This document shows, one piece after another, positions 27,081 through 35,217 of a DNA stretch of 64,000 nt (its first letter is position 1; every line of letters starts with the position of its first letter). Source of the DNA: Planococcus sp. 107-1 (GTDB lineage: Bacteria > Bacillota > Bacilli > Bacillales_A > Planococcaceae); contig NZ_CP090977.1 of assembly GCF_021513255.1 (NCBI RefSeq), positions 1,798,001 to 1,862,000 of the forward strand. Direction: 5' to 3'. A model generated the notes under the pieces. The model was not told the origin of the DNA and did no database searches. It saw only the letters and a program-made list of their open reading frames with translations. The position numbers and the translations under genes are program-made.

Positions 27081-27422
27081 ATGAAGAAAAGCGTACCTAT
27101 ATTCATGATTTTGTGTCTACTCATTTTGGAGACAGGCTGCACCAATAACTCTTCTGCAGACTGGGCGTATTCTTTTGTTGTATGGAATGAAGATATGTAT
27201 AAGGTCAGCGATGAATCTGTTGAAGAAGTAGGCGAGAAGATTGGAGAGCTTGCTATTTATTCAGATCAAGAGGGCTCTTATACTGGAAACTTCTCCAATA
27301 AATTTGAAAAAGGTACAAGTTATTATTCCATACCTGGCATTTCCACGGAAGAAGCCATAGCCGTCCAAGATGGGGATAAGTTTCGAAAAGTGATCCGAGA
27401 AGGAAAATACGGAGGAAAATGA
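27081..27422 (+). CDS. small lipoprotein, unknown function
   Basis: A 113-residue lipoprotein with lipobox LETGC (Cys20) after a hydrophobic signal. The mature part has aromatic and acidic residues and an ISTEEAIAVQDGDKF motif near the end, as in a family of short Bacillus lipoproteins without known role. The ribosome site AGAAGG is upstream. Confidence 0.75.
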   Translation: MKKSVPIFMILCLLILETGCTNNSSADWAYSFVVWNEDMYKVSDESVEEVGEKIGELAIYSDQEGSYTGNFSNKFEKGTSYYSIPGISTEEAIAVQDGDKFRKVIREGKYGGK

Positions 27423-27485
27423 TCATGAATTTGACTATTTAATAGATCTTTAATTCCGAATTAAAATTAGAGGAGCTTATTAAAA

Positions 27486-27848
27486 ATGAGATATTGCAAA
27501 TGCCGTGTTAAAAGATTCAGCAATAAGAAATTATACACGCGACTCGCTCGGTTGCAGGAATATGAGAATCCAAATCTTAAAGCAATTCATGTGCTCCTTT
27601 CGGAAATAGAAAGCCGGGATCCAGCGGAATACGAAGCGGGGATTATTGAAGCGAAAGTGGAACAATCCAAACGCTTTGCGGTAAGAGAAGTGGATGAAAT
27701 CCTTCATTATGAAATCAAATACAATGAAGATTACCTTGCCAAACCGGAAGCTGAGACAGACCCGTTTGAACGCAAATTGCGCGCTGCAAAACTAGCAATG
27801 GTTCAAGACGTTTTAAATCGGAGAAACAAGACGAGGCAGGAAAAATAA
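27486..27848 (+). CDS. conserved hypothetical protein
   Basis: A 120-residue, highly charged, predicted all-helical cytoplasmic protein that begins with a CKCR cysteine pair. No family recognised. The ATG has GAGGAGC upstream. It is 63 bp after the lipoprotein gene on the same strand, so they may share a transcript. A bidirectional terminator follows. Confidence 0.7.
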   Translation: MRYCKCRVKRFSNKKLYTRLARLQEYENPNLKAIHVLLSEIESRDPAEYEAGIIEAKVEQSKRFAVREVDEILHYEIKYNEDYLAKPEAETDPFERKLRAAKLAMVQDVLNRRNKTRQEK

Positions 27849-27867
27849 TAGATCCTATTCGAAAATA

Positions 27868-27917
27868 AAAAAGCTGCCCCGCTAGCCACATAATGTGGCT
27901 ATACGGGACAGCTTTTG
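27868..27917. terminator. bidirectional terminator
   Basis: AAAAGCTGCCCCG (27869-27881) pairs with CGGGACAGCTTTT (27904-27916), and an inner stem TAGCCACA/TGTGGCTA extends the hairpin. It serves convergent genes. Confidence 0.9.
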
Positions 27918-27923
27918 TTGTTA

Positions 27924-28517
27924 TTAACGAATGGTTTTCAAAGCTGTCGACCAAGGAATTACTTGATCCAGCATTTGGTTCACCGAGTCAGCTTGTACAG
28001 GTGCCGGTTTGAACTCAGCGCCGTTCACGAAATCAGTGAACAATGAAAGAGCCGGGTGGACACGAACGTCCGCAACCATCAATTCGCCTAAAATGCCGCG
28101 AAGATGTTCAGTTGCGCGAGCACCGCCTACTGAACCGTAGGAAACGATTCCAGCCGCTTTGTTATTCCATTCCGGACGCAGATAATCCAATGCGTTTTTC
28201 AAGGACGCACTAATGGAATGGTTGTATTCCTGTACGATAAAGACGAATCCGTCTTGTGCCCCAACTGCTTCAGACCATGCAGCAGCTCCAGAGGCGTCTC
28301 CGCCATTTTCACCAAGCAATGGCAATTTGTAGTCAGCAATATCAATCAATGTATAAGTTGCATCACCGCGTTGATCTGCCAATTCTTTGACCCAGTTCCC
28401 TACTTGTGGGCTTAAACGCCCTTCTCTTGTCGATCCTAGGATGATGCCGATGTTTAGTTTAGTCATTTTCGTTTCCTCCTGTTGTTTGTTTCCAAATAGT
28501 TTAGATAGAAAGCTCAT
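27924..28517 (-). CDS. NAD(P)H-dependent FMN reductase family protein
   Basis: A flavodoxin-fold reductase with the FMN phosphate loop GSTREGRLSPQVG and the flavin-binding VQEYNHSISASLKNALDYL, as in azoreductase/quinone reductase-like enzymes. Two starts are plausible: ATG 28517 (AAGGAG ten bases upstream, 197 residues) and ATG 28466 (AGGAGG eight bases upstream, 180 residues, beginning directly at the flavodoxin fold). It follows the ring-cleaving dioxygenase gene by 14 bp and shares its MhqR-type control. It probably reduces quinones or azo compounds with two electrons. Confidence 0.9.
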   Translation of the reverse strand: MSFLSKLFGNKQQEETKMTKLNIGIILGSTREGRLSPQVGNWVKELADQRGDATYTLIDIADYKLPLLGENGGDASGAAAWSEAVGAQDGFVFIVQEYNHSISASLKNALDYLRPEWNNKAAGIVSYGSVGGARATEHLRGILGELMVADVRVHPALSLFTDFVNGAEFKPAPVQADSVNQMLDQVIPWSTALKTIR

Positions 28518-28531
28518 ATAAGTGATTCTCC

Positions 28532-29515
28532 TTACAGGTATTCTTTTTCAATCGTTTTTGTGCTTCTGACAGTATCAATCGGGCGAACCATCGCTTCGAT
28601 TTCGTCGCGTTTCGGCTCCAAGAATGGCGGCAAGGATAATTTCTCGCCTACCGTTTCATATGGTTCATCTCCCATGAATCCTGGGCCGTCTGTTGCCCAT
28701 TCAAATAAAATGCCTTGTGCAACACGAGCATACAGCGATTCAAAGAAGAAGCGGTCCACATAGCCGGATGTACTAAAGCCAAGCTGCTGCATCCGGTCGA
28801 TCCATTCTTTCAAAACATTGGTATCCGCTACACGGAATGCTGCGTGATGTACGGTACCGAATCCTTGTTGGCCGCGCGGCAACAAGGTATTGTGTTCAAC
28901 AATCACTTGTGCCCCGTTGCCCCCTTCACCAACTTCAAATAAATGAAGCGATCCTTCTTTCGCGATTTCGCGCATCAACATCGCTTTTTCCAGAACTTCT
29001 TTGAAATAATCGAATTCTGCAATGCGGATGTGAATGGGCCCAAGTCCCGTAATGGCGAACTCTAGAGGCACAGGTCCATTCTGCCAAGGCGTTCCGGAAG
29101 CCACTCCCACATTCCCTTCGTCTGATACCAGCATGTACTGCTGGTCGTCAAAATCTACGAAAGATAAAGTTTTTTTGCCGAATACTTCTTTAATGCCTTT
29201 GTGCTTCACTTCGTATTTTTCGAAACGCTTCACCCAATATTCCAAGGCTTCATCTGTCGGCACTCGGAAAGCGGTTTTGTAAATTTCATTGGTGCCATGC
29301 GTCCCTTTTGGAATTCCCGGGAAGTCGAAAAATGTCATATCTGTTCCGGCAGATCCTTTATCATCCGCAAAGAATAAATGGTAGGTTTGGATATCATCTT
29401 GATTGACTGTTTTTTTGACCAATCGCATCCCAAGTACATAAGTGAAAAACTCATAGTTTTTCTCAGCACTGCTCGTAATAGCCGTAACGTGGTGCATCCC
29501 TTTTAATTCGTTCAT
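28532..29515 (-). CDS. ring-cleaving dioxygenase of the MhqO/MhqA type
   Basis: 327 residues with two tandem vicinal-oxygen-chelate modules. Metal ligands of the family are visible: HHVTAITS near the start, a second HHAAFRV near residue 225, and the Glu in ILFEWATDGPGF. In B. subtilis MhqO, MhqE and MhqA are hydroquinone/catechol-cleaving enzymes under MhqR. Here an almost identical operator lies 27 bp upstream of the start. With the adjacent FMN reductase this is a quinone-electrophile detoxification operon. Confidence 0.92.
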   Translation of the reverse strand: MNELKGMHHVTAITSSAEKNYEFFTYVLGMRLVKKTVNQDDIQTYHLFFADDKGSAGTDMTFFDFPGIPKGTHGTNEIYKTAFRVPTDEALEYWVKRFEKYEVKHKGIKEVFGKKTLSFVDFDDQQYMLVSDEGNVGVASGTPWQNGPVPLEFAITGLGPIHIRIAEFDYFKEVLEKAMLMREIAKEGSLHLFEVGEGGNGAQVIVEHNTLLPRGQQGFGTVHHAAFRVADTNVLKEWIDRMQQLGFSTSGYVDRFFFESLYARVAQGILFEWATDGPGFMGDEPYETVGEKLSLPPFLEPKRDEIEAMVRPIDTVRSTKTIEKEYL

Positions 29516-29541
29516 ATGAAAACTCTCCTCTGTATTATAAT

Positions 29542-29559
29542 TATCTCGAATTCGAGATA
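29542..29559. promoter_or_regulatory. MhqR-type operator (perfect palindrome)
   Basis: TATCTCGAATTCGAGATA is a perfect 18-bp palindrome identical in form to the MhqR box of B. subtilis mhq operons. It lies 27 bp upstream of the dioxygenase start. Confidence 0.88.
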
Positions 29560-29607
29560 TATGCTTAAAAAATAAAACCTTGCTTCAGAACTGGCGTGTC
29601 ATTAATT

Positions 29608-29625
29608 TATCTTTAATTCGAGATA
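29608..29625. promoter_or_regulatory. second MhqR-type operator (imperfect)
   Basis: TATCTTTAATTCGAGATA keeps one full half-site and a degenerate left half. It sits 66 bp from the first box, centre to centre, so looping or cooperative binding is possible. Confidence 0.7.
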
Positions 29626-29704
29626 ATCATAACATGGGATTTTTCGATGGTCAAGCATTAAGTTTAAATATTGTTAGGTGCCTGTTTCGCCCCTTCCGCC
29701 TAAA

Positions 29705-29738
29705 ATGAAAAAGGCATCCAGTAGAGGATGCCCTTTTG
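29705..29738 (-). terminator. terminator of the bce-type operon
   Basis: AAAGGCATCC (29710-29719) and GGATGCCCTTT (29726-29736) form the stem. On the minus strand it is followed by T5, 13 bp after the permease stop. Confidence 0.85.
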
Positions 29739-29750
29739 CTTAAAATAGGA

Positions 29751-31673
29751 TTATCTTAAAGCCATTTTCACTGTCTTGCGGTAATAGCCTACTGTCAAAA
29801 AAGCAAATAACAGGTAGATGATGGCGAATAAGATCATGACGGTTGCTGCTGAAACCATGATATTCGTCTGGAAAAAGTAAGATAAAGCTTTTAGCGCAAA
29901 GAATGAATGCACCAAACTGATCACTAGCGGCAAGCCAAAAACGAAAATCTGCTTGCGGATAATGCCTTGCATGATCTCATTCACCGAAAATCCAAGCTGG
30001 CGCAGAGTGGAATAGCTTTGTTTTTCTTGTTCCGCTTCGGTCATTTGCTTGAAATACAGGATGCTTCCGGTTGAAACCAAGAACACGAGCCCTAGGAATC
30101 CGGCGATGAAAATCATCAATCCGTTTGATTCCATCCCTTCTTTCACCGTCGAATAATAATCTTGGCGCGGATTTTTCCCGTTGTATTTGGGCTGGTGATA
30201 AAGCGCTGATGCCTCTTCCAAATCTTCATCATTTAAAATATGGAATCCGTCAATTCGACGAATTTCGGCAGAACCTTTTGCTGCTAAATCGGTTTTCAGC
30301 TGTTCATATTTCTTTGGATTCACCACAACTTGGGTGTAAAACGTTTCCCAGTTGATGACATTCCCTTCACCGAAAGCTTCAATTTCAATCGGTTCTTTTA
30401 CATCCTGCAAGTATAGATCCACAGGCAAGCGTTCATTATCCATGAACATCGATAGTGAAGATGTCGAGTGGAGGCTCGCACTGTTTGTTCCCGGCGCTTC
30501 AATCTCAATTCCTGCTTTTTGAAGCTGCTCATCACTTGCAACGGCGATATAGAGCGGATCACTTGGAACAGCTAAAGCCCCTTCTTCAAGTTGCCCTTCC
30601 GTCACCAATATTTCCACAATGCCTTGCTGGAAATCGATGCCTTTTTCTTTCATTTCTGCACTTATTTCAGAAGCAAAAGCTTCCTCATTTTCAAATATGA
30701 AGTCAAAAGGCATTTTTGCTTGTGCTTCCTGTTCAGTTGAATAGTAGAAAGAATAAGCGCCGGCGATCATCGACAAAGTCATAGCTGACAAGATGGTAAT
30801 GATCGTCAATGAATTGGCATTACCTTTTAAGCGATGCATCAAGGGCGCGATGGATAAACTATTATTCAATCCAAGATGCCCTTCTTTGCGGCTTCTGATT
30901 TTGTATAATAGCCAGCTGAGCGTCACGCGGAAGGTCAAGTAAGTGCCGGCAATAGTCGAGATTAAAACACCGGAGATATTCAAGAAGAAATTGGCATCGA
31001 ACATTCTTTCAGAGAGCCAATAGCCAAATCCGATCAAAAGAATCCCGGCCACTGCCAATACAGCTGCAGAACTGGTTTTTGGTTTTTTTGGATGTTCCCC
31101 GGCTTTTTCTGTGTTAAATAGCGACAATAAGGTGTTGCGGTAAACCGTCCGGATCATCTGGATCGTCGTTAAAGCAAAGATCCCGATAAAGACAGCAATT
31201 GTCTGCAGCACTGCTTCGATTGAAAATGACACGCTGATCGTTGTTTCAAAACCGATCAGTTTTAACAAAAGCAGCAGGAAAACACGCGAGACAAGCATCC
31301 CGATTACGATCCCTACTATTAAAGCCCCGATTCCAAGCAATGTATTTTCAACGATCAATAGACGGGCGACCGTTCTTTTTTTCAACCCGATCAGTTGATA
31401 AAGCCCGATTTCCCGGCTTCTTCTCTTCAAGAAAATCGAATTTGCATAAACGATGAAAATCCCAGCGATGAAGATCAGCAAGATTCCAGCAGCCAAGAAG
31501 GCAGAGCTGATCATCTTGTTTCCTTGTTCAACAATGGCCTGGTCATATTGCAGCGTGGCAAACACGAAATACAAAACCACACTCAAGATCAATGCAAAGA
31601 AATAAAGGTAATAATGCTTGATGTTTTTCCGCATGCTGCGAATGGCTAAATCAAAGAGCGTCAACGCTGTCAC
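29751..31673 (-). CDS. bceB: BceB-type ABC transporter permease (peptide antibiotic detoxification)
   Basis: A 640-residue FtsX-type permease with the BceB layout: ten predicted helices and a large extracellular domain (about 320-520) between helices 7 and 8. BceAB-type transporters free cell-wall lipid targets from bacitracin and related peptides, and signal flux to the BceS kinase. The start lies inside the end of the ATPase gene (23-bp overlap), so expression is coupled. The whole module reads bceR-bceS-bceA-bceB on the minus strand. Substrate peptides cannot be named from sequence. Confidence 0.9.
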   Translation of the reverse strand: MTALTLFDLAIRSMRKNIKHYYLYFFALILSVVLYFVFATLQYDQAIVEQGNKMISSAFLAAGILLIFIAGIFIVYANSIFLKRRSREIGLYQLIGLKKRTVARLLIVENTLLGIGALIVGIVIGMLVSRVFLLLLLKLIGFETTISVSFSIEAVLQTIAVFIGIFALTTIQMIRTVYRNTLLSLFNTEKAGEHPKKPKTSSAAVLAVAGILLIGFGYWLSERMFDANFFLNISGVLISTIAGTYLTFRVTLSWLLYKIRSRKEGHLGLNNSLSIAPLMHRLKGNANSLTIITILSAMTLSMIAGAYSFYYSTEQEAQAKMPFDFIFENEEAFASEISAEMKEKGIDFQQGIVEILVTEGQLEEGALAVPSDPLYIAVASDEQLQKAGIEIEAPGTNSASLHSTSSLSMFMDNERLPVDLYLQDVKEPIEIEAFGEGNVINWETFYTQVVVNPKKYEQLKTDLAAKGSAEIRRIDGFHILNDEDLEEASALYHQPKYNGKNPRQDYYSTVKEGMESNGLMIFIAGFLGLVFLVSTGSILYFKQMTEAEQEKQSYSTLRQLGFSVNEIMQGIIRKQIFVFGLPLVISLVHSFFALKALSYFFQTNIMVSAATVMILFAIIYLLFAFLTVGYYRKTVKMALR

Positions 31674-32466
31674 CCCCGAGTACAGCCTGTACGTTCAAGA
31701 TTTCCTGGAAAAAGGCCTGTCTTGTTTTATTGCCTTTGTACAACTCGGAATAAATATTGCCGTCTTTCAGGAAGACCACCCGGCTGCAGTAGCTGGATGC
31801 GAGCGGATCATGCGTAACCATCATGATGGTCACTTCTCGTTTTTCGTTGACGTCTGCCAATGTACCCAGCAAGGATGACGCGGCTTTTGAATCAAGCGCT
31901 CCTGTTGGTTCATCCGCAAAGACCATTGACGGCTGATTGATGAGCGCCCGGGCAGCTGACGTCCGCTGCTTTTGCCCGCCGGAAATTTCATGCGGGTATT
32001 TGTTTGCTAGTTCCGTGATGCCGAGGATATCAGCGATTGAGCGGAATTCCGCTTCTGCCAATTTTTTTCTCACTTTGCCAAGTGAAACGGGAAGTAAAAT
32101 ATTCTCTTTCACTGTCAATGTGTCCAGAAGATTGTAATCCTGGAATATGAATCCGAGGCGGTCGCGGCGGAATGCCGACAATTGGGCATCTTTCATTTTT
32201 GAGATGTCCGATCCGCTGATTGTAATCGTCCCTTCAGTTGCCCGGTCAATCGTTGCAAGCACATTCAGAAGCGTCGTCTTTCCAGCACCGGAAGGTCCCA
32301 TGATGCCGACAAACTCCCCTTTTTCTACGCGCAAGTCGATGCCTTTTAGCACTTGCTGGACATTTCCTTTAGAGCCGAATGACTTTCGTACATTATAGGC
32401 TTGAAGAACGGATTGGGTATCTGTTTTTTTATTGGTTTTGATCGCATCTTTTATTTTTGTGAACAT
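31651..32466 (-). CDS. bceA: BceA-type ABC transporter ATP-binding protein
   Basis: A 271-residue ATPase with Walker [11 protein letters not shown]-loop near FIFQDYN, signature SGGQKQRTS, Walker [13 protein letters not shown] and switch His in VTHDPLA. An N-terminal extension of about 20 residues ([11 protein letters not shown]) precedes the domain. The ATG has GGGAGG seven bases upstream. It overlaps bceB and is preceded by a BceR-like box, so it starts the inducible transcript. Confidence 0.93.
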   Translation of the reverse strand: MFTKIKDAIKTNKKTDTQSVLQAYNVRKSFGSKGNVQQVLKGIDLRVEKGEFVGIMGPSGAGKTTLLNVLATIDRATEGTITISGSDISKMKDAQLSAFRRDRLGFIFQDYNLLDTLTVKENILLPVSLGKVRKKLAEAEFRSIADILGITELANKYPHEISGGQKQRTSAARALINQPSMVFADEPTGALDSKAASSLLGTLADVNEKREVTIMMVTHDPLASSYCSRVVFLKDGNIYSELYKGNKTRQAFFQEILNVQAVLGGDSVDAL

Positions 32467-32555
32467 TGTTTTTGCCTCCCTGTTTTCTTATATCCCTATC
32501 GTACCTCGTGCACTGCACCCGGTCGTTTGATTTACATGACAAACAGGAAGCCCAA

Positions 32556-32573
32556 TGTGACAATGCCGTCACT
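32556..32573. promoter_or_regulatory. BceR-type response regulator binding site
   Basis: TGTGAC-AATGCC-GTCACT is an inverted repeat of the TGTGAC/GTCACA type known for BceR-like regulators. It lies 90 bp upstream of bceA and partly inside the 3' end of bceS. A TACGAT -10-like element lies between it and the bceA start. Confidence 0.65.
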
Positions 32574-33591
32574 TACGGATATGATCGAATTCGTTTTCAA
32601 TGGAAAATGCCAATTCCATCGTCGTTCCTTTTGCCAATTCGGATTCAGCGTGCAGCTGGATGCCGATTTTATCTGCCACCAATTTCGCCAAATACAAACC
32701 GAGGCCAGTGGCTGCATTTTGAATTCGCCCAGTCGAACCTGTAAAGCCTTTATCGAATATCCTCGGCAAATCGTGCGGTGCAATTCCTGCACCTTCGTCT
32801 TCCACCATTAAAACAGTCTGCCCCGTTTCTTCAGTCCGTGTAGAAATCGCAATCGTTCCGCCGTCGGGGCTGTACTTGACTGCATTCGACAGAACTTGCC
32901 GCAATGCAAAACGGCTCCATTTCTTATCCGTAATCACTTTTTTATCCAAGCCATCCATATCCACCGCTAAGTTTTTTTCTAAGCACCAAGACATCAATTC
33001 CCGGATTTCAGCCGAAACCAATTCTTTCAGTTCGACTTCTTCCAAGGAATAATCACTTTCAAGCGTGGGCAGCCGGCTTATGTATAATTGCTGGTCAATC
33101 AGTAAATAGATGCGCAGCCATTCCGCTTCAATTCGCTTTACGGCTGGCAAATTTCGATTCGAGTCAATGATTAGTTTCATAGCGGTCAGCGGTGCTTTGG
33201 CTTCATGCACCCATGCCGCTGTGTAATCGCCTTGGATCATGCTGCTTTTCCGGATTTCCTGCAGCTGGGTTGAAAAGAGCATGCCTTTTTCAATTAAAAG
33301 ATCGTTGACGATTTCATCCTGTCTAAAAGAAGCATCGGGTAATCCTTCAACCCAATCCATTCCGCTCGATTCACTCAATGAGGCGAGTTCTTTCAGATAA
33401 GCGGTTTCTTTAAAGTAGCGCCAGACGATGAAACAAACGAGAGAAATGAGCAATAAGGCATTCATATAAATAACTGAGGAAGCCTCAACATCAACTCCCG
33501 GGTCCAGCCATAGCAGCAAGTCGATGGCACTTAATGCAAGGATAATGAATAAGATCCAGCTTAAGCGGTCGCGCAAAAAACGTAAGAACAT
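32569..33591 (-). CDS. bceS: BceS-type intramembrane-sensing histidine kinase
   Basis: A 340-residue kinase with two N-terminal helices (about 10-30 and 38-58) and almost no extracellular loop, as in BceS kinases that sense their cognate transporter. The phosphoacceptor is His in WVHEAKAPLTAMK (about residue 129). The N-box is VLSNAVKYSP, followed by G1 DEGAGIAPHDLPRIF and G2 GLGLYLAK. It lies 14 bp after bceR and directly upstream of bceA. Confidence 0.92.
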   Translation of the reverse strand: MFLRFLRDRLSWILFIILALSAIDLLLWLDPGVDVEASSVIYMNALLLISLVCFIVWRYFKETAYLKELASLSESSGMDWVEGLPDASFRQDEIVNDLLIEKGMLFSTQLQEIRKSSMIQGDYTAAWVHEAKAPLTAMKLIIDSNRNLPAVKRIEAEWLRIYLLIDQQLYISRLPTLESDYSLEEVELKELVSAEIRELMSWCLEKNLAVDMDGLDKKVITDKKWSRFALRQVLSNAVKYSPDGGTIAISTRTEETGQTVLMVEDEGAGIAPHDLPRIFDKGFTGSTGRIQNAATGLGLYLAKLVADKIGIQLHAESELAKGTTMELAFSIENEFDHIRK

Positions 33592-33605
33592 CGAACCCCT
33601 CTTTT

Positions 33606-34283
33606 CTAAAATGTGACGGCTACATAGCCGAGCCCTTTTTTCGTGATGATGGCATCGCCTAAATCGAGTTCCGCGAGTTTTTGACGGAGTCTTGTGACAT
33701 TCACGGTTAAGGTATTGTCGTTAACAAAACGTTCATCGTCCCATAATTTACGGATCAATTCATCACGCGAAACGATTTCGTCTTTTGCATCTACTAACAC
33801 ACTCAAGATAAAGAATTCGTTTTTCGTCAGTTCAACTTCCTTTTCATCCCGTCGGATAAGTCCACGTTTTAAATCGATAACCGCCCCGTTCCATTCTTTT
33901 ACGTCGGATACCTCTTCTCCATATGAATAGACGCGCCGAAGCGTAGCTTGAATTTTAGCGATCAAAACGTCTGAATGGAACGGCTTTTGCACATAATCAT
34001 CTGCCCCCATCTGCATCGCCATGACCATATCCATCGGATGGTCGCGTGACGAAAGGAAAATGATCGGCACTTTTGAAACCGCGCGGATTTCACGGCACCA
34101 ATGGAATCCATCGTATACCGGCAATTGAATGTCCATGATGACCAAATGCGGTTTTTGTTCGATAAACTTTGTTAAAATTTCCTGGAAATTCTCTGGCCCG
34201 ACGGCTTCAAGCCCCCATTTTTGCAATCCTTCCTGCAGCGCTTGAAAGATTGCCGGATCATCTTCTACAATATATACTTTCAT
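33606..34283 (-). CDS. bceR: BceR-type OmpR family response regulator
   Basis: A 225-residue regulator with receiver-domain acidic residues (EDDP), the phosphoacceptor Asp in VIMDIQLP, the conserved Thr/Ser position (FLSSRDH) and Lys in VQKPFHSD. The C-terminal winged helix has LTKNEFFIL and the DNA-binding DNTLTVNVTRLRQKL. The ATG at 34283 has GGTGG six bases upstream; the ATG at 34289 is also in frame. It forms a two-component system with bceS and probably binds the box at 32556-32573. Confidence 0.92.
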   Translation of the reverse strand: MKVYIVEDDPAIFQALQEGLQKWGLEAVGPENFQEILTKFIEQKPHLVIMDIQLPVYDGFHWCREIRAVSKVPIIFLSSRDHPMDMVMAMQMGADDYVQKPFHSDVLIAKIQATLRRVYSYGEEVSDVKEWNGAVIDLKRGLIRRDEKEVELTKNEFFILSVLVDAKDEIVSRDELIRKLWDDERFVNDNTLTVNVTRLRQKLAELDLGDAIITKKGLGYVAVTF

Positions 34284-34353
34284 GTCCATCCACCATACAC
34301 GCCCTTTCTTTCATACATTCTACTGGAAACTCGAAGCGACAAGCAACGACAAC

Positions 34354-34388
34354 GAAAAAAGGCCCACCCCAGTAAAGGGGCAAGACCC
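34354..34388 (-). terminator. probable terminator of the lipoprotein gene
   Basis: On the minus strand GGTCTTGCCCC pairs imperfectly with GGGGTGGGCC and is followed by T6. It separates the lipoprotein gene from bceR. Confidence 0.6.
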
Positions 34389-34394
34389 GTTTCA

Positions 34395-35000
34395 TCACCC
34401 TTCAATTCGAACGAGCTGGTTGCCTTCTACGTCATACTGCATTATTCGGACACTTGGGTCATTATCATATTCCAGGACCGCCATGATTTTTTCTTCTCCG
34501 TCCATCTCATTCCAATCCGCATCGTCAACAATCAGGAATTTATCCACATATGCTCTGCCGTTTCCGATGATGGAGTTGCCGCCATATTCCGCTTTCAACT
34601 CTTTGCCGCCAACTGTTACATCTTCCTGTTTTTCTTTCGCGTAAAGAACCGCTTCACCTTTCGACAAATCTGACACGCTTTCTACTGCTTCCGTCTTGTC
34701 TCCTTGGATCACTTCTCTTAACAACTCTTTGTCTATAAGTGCTTGCGCTGTTTTCTCACTCAATACCATGACTTTTTCGCCGTTGTCTTCCGCTAACTTG
34801 ATTTGATACTGGTCGTCGCTGACCAATTTGATTTCTTCTTTTTTATCATCCGCTGCCGCTTGTTCCAGTTTTAAAACTTCGTCGATATTCGGCCCATCTC
34901 CATATACGATCAGCCCGTTCGCTTTTTCAAACCATCCGCATCCGGAAAGCAAAGCCCCTGCTAGAATTGCTGATGCACCCATCAATGCCATTTTTTTCAT
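34395..35000 (-). CDS. lipoprotein, unknown function
   Basis: A 201-residue lipoprotein from the ATG at 35000 (GAGGGG upstream), with lipobox LLSGC. The mature part is acidic (many Asp/Glu/Lys, DDADWNEMDGEEK) with no recognised domain. It lies upstream of bceRSAB on the same strand but is separated by a probable terminator, so a link to antibiotic resistance is only possible, not shown. Confidence 0.75.
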   Translation of the reverse strand: MKKMALMGASAILAGALLSGCGWFEKANGLIVYGDGPNIDEVLKLEQAAADDKKEEIKLVSDDQYQIKLAEDNGEKVMVLSEKTAQALIDKELLREVIQGDKTEAVESVSDLSKGEAVLYAKEKQEDVTVGGKELKAEYGGNSIIGNGRAYVDKFLIVDDADWNEMDGEEKIMAVLEYDNDPSVRIMQYDVEGNQLVRIEG

Positions 35001-35174
35001 ACTAATTACCCCTCTCATATTAAGGACATGCTGCTCACTTTTTCCTTGGCTGAACTTCAGCGCGCCTTTTGTAAGCAACTCCTTTATTAACCTTAGTATA
35101 CGAGGGGAAACCGAAACTTGCGTTTGTTCTAGATGACGCTATCCTTACAATATTGCAAGAAACAGCCAAATAAA

Positions 35175-35207
35175 AAAAGAAACTGCTTTTAAAAAGCAGC
35201 TTCTTTC
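35175..35207 (-). terminator. terminator of the GAF-PAS sensor kinase gene
   Basis: AAAGAAACTGCTTTT and AAAAGCAGCTTCTTT pair with one mismatch. T7 follows on the minus strand. Confidence 0.8.
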
Positions 35208-35217
35208 ATATCTGGAC

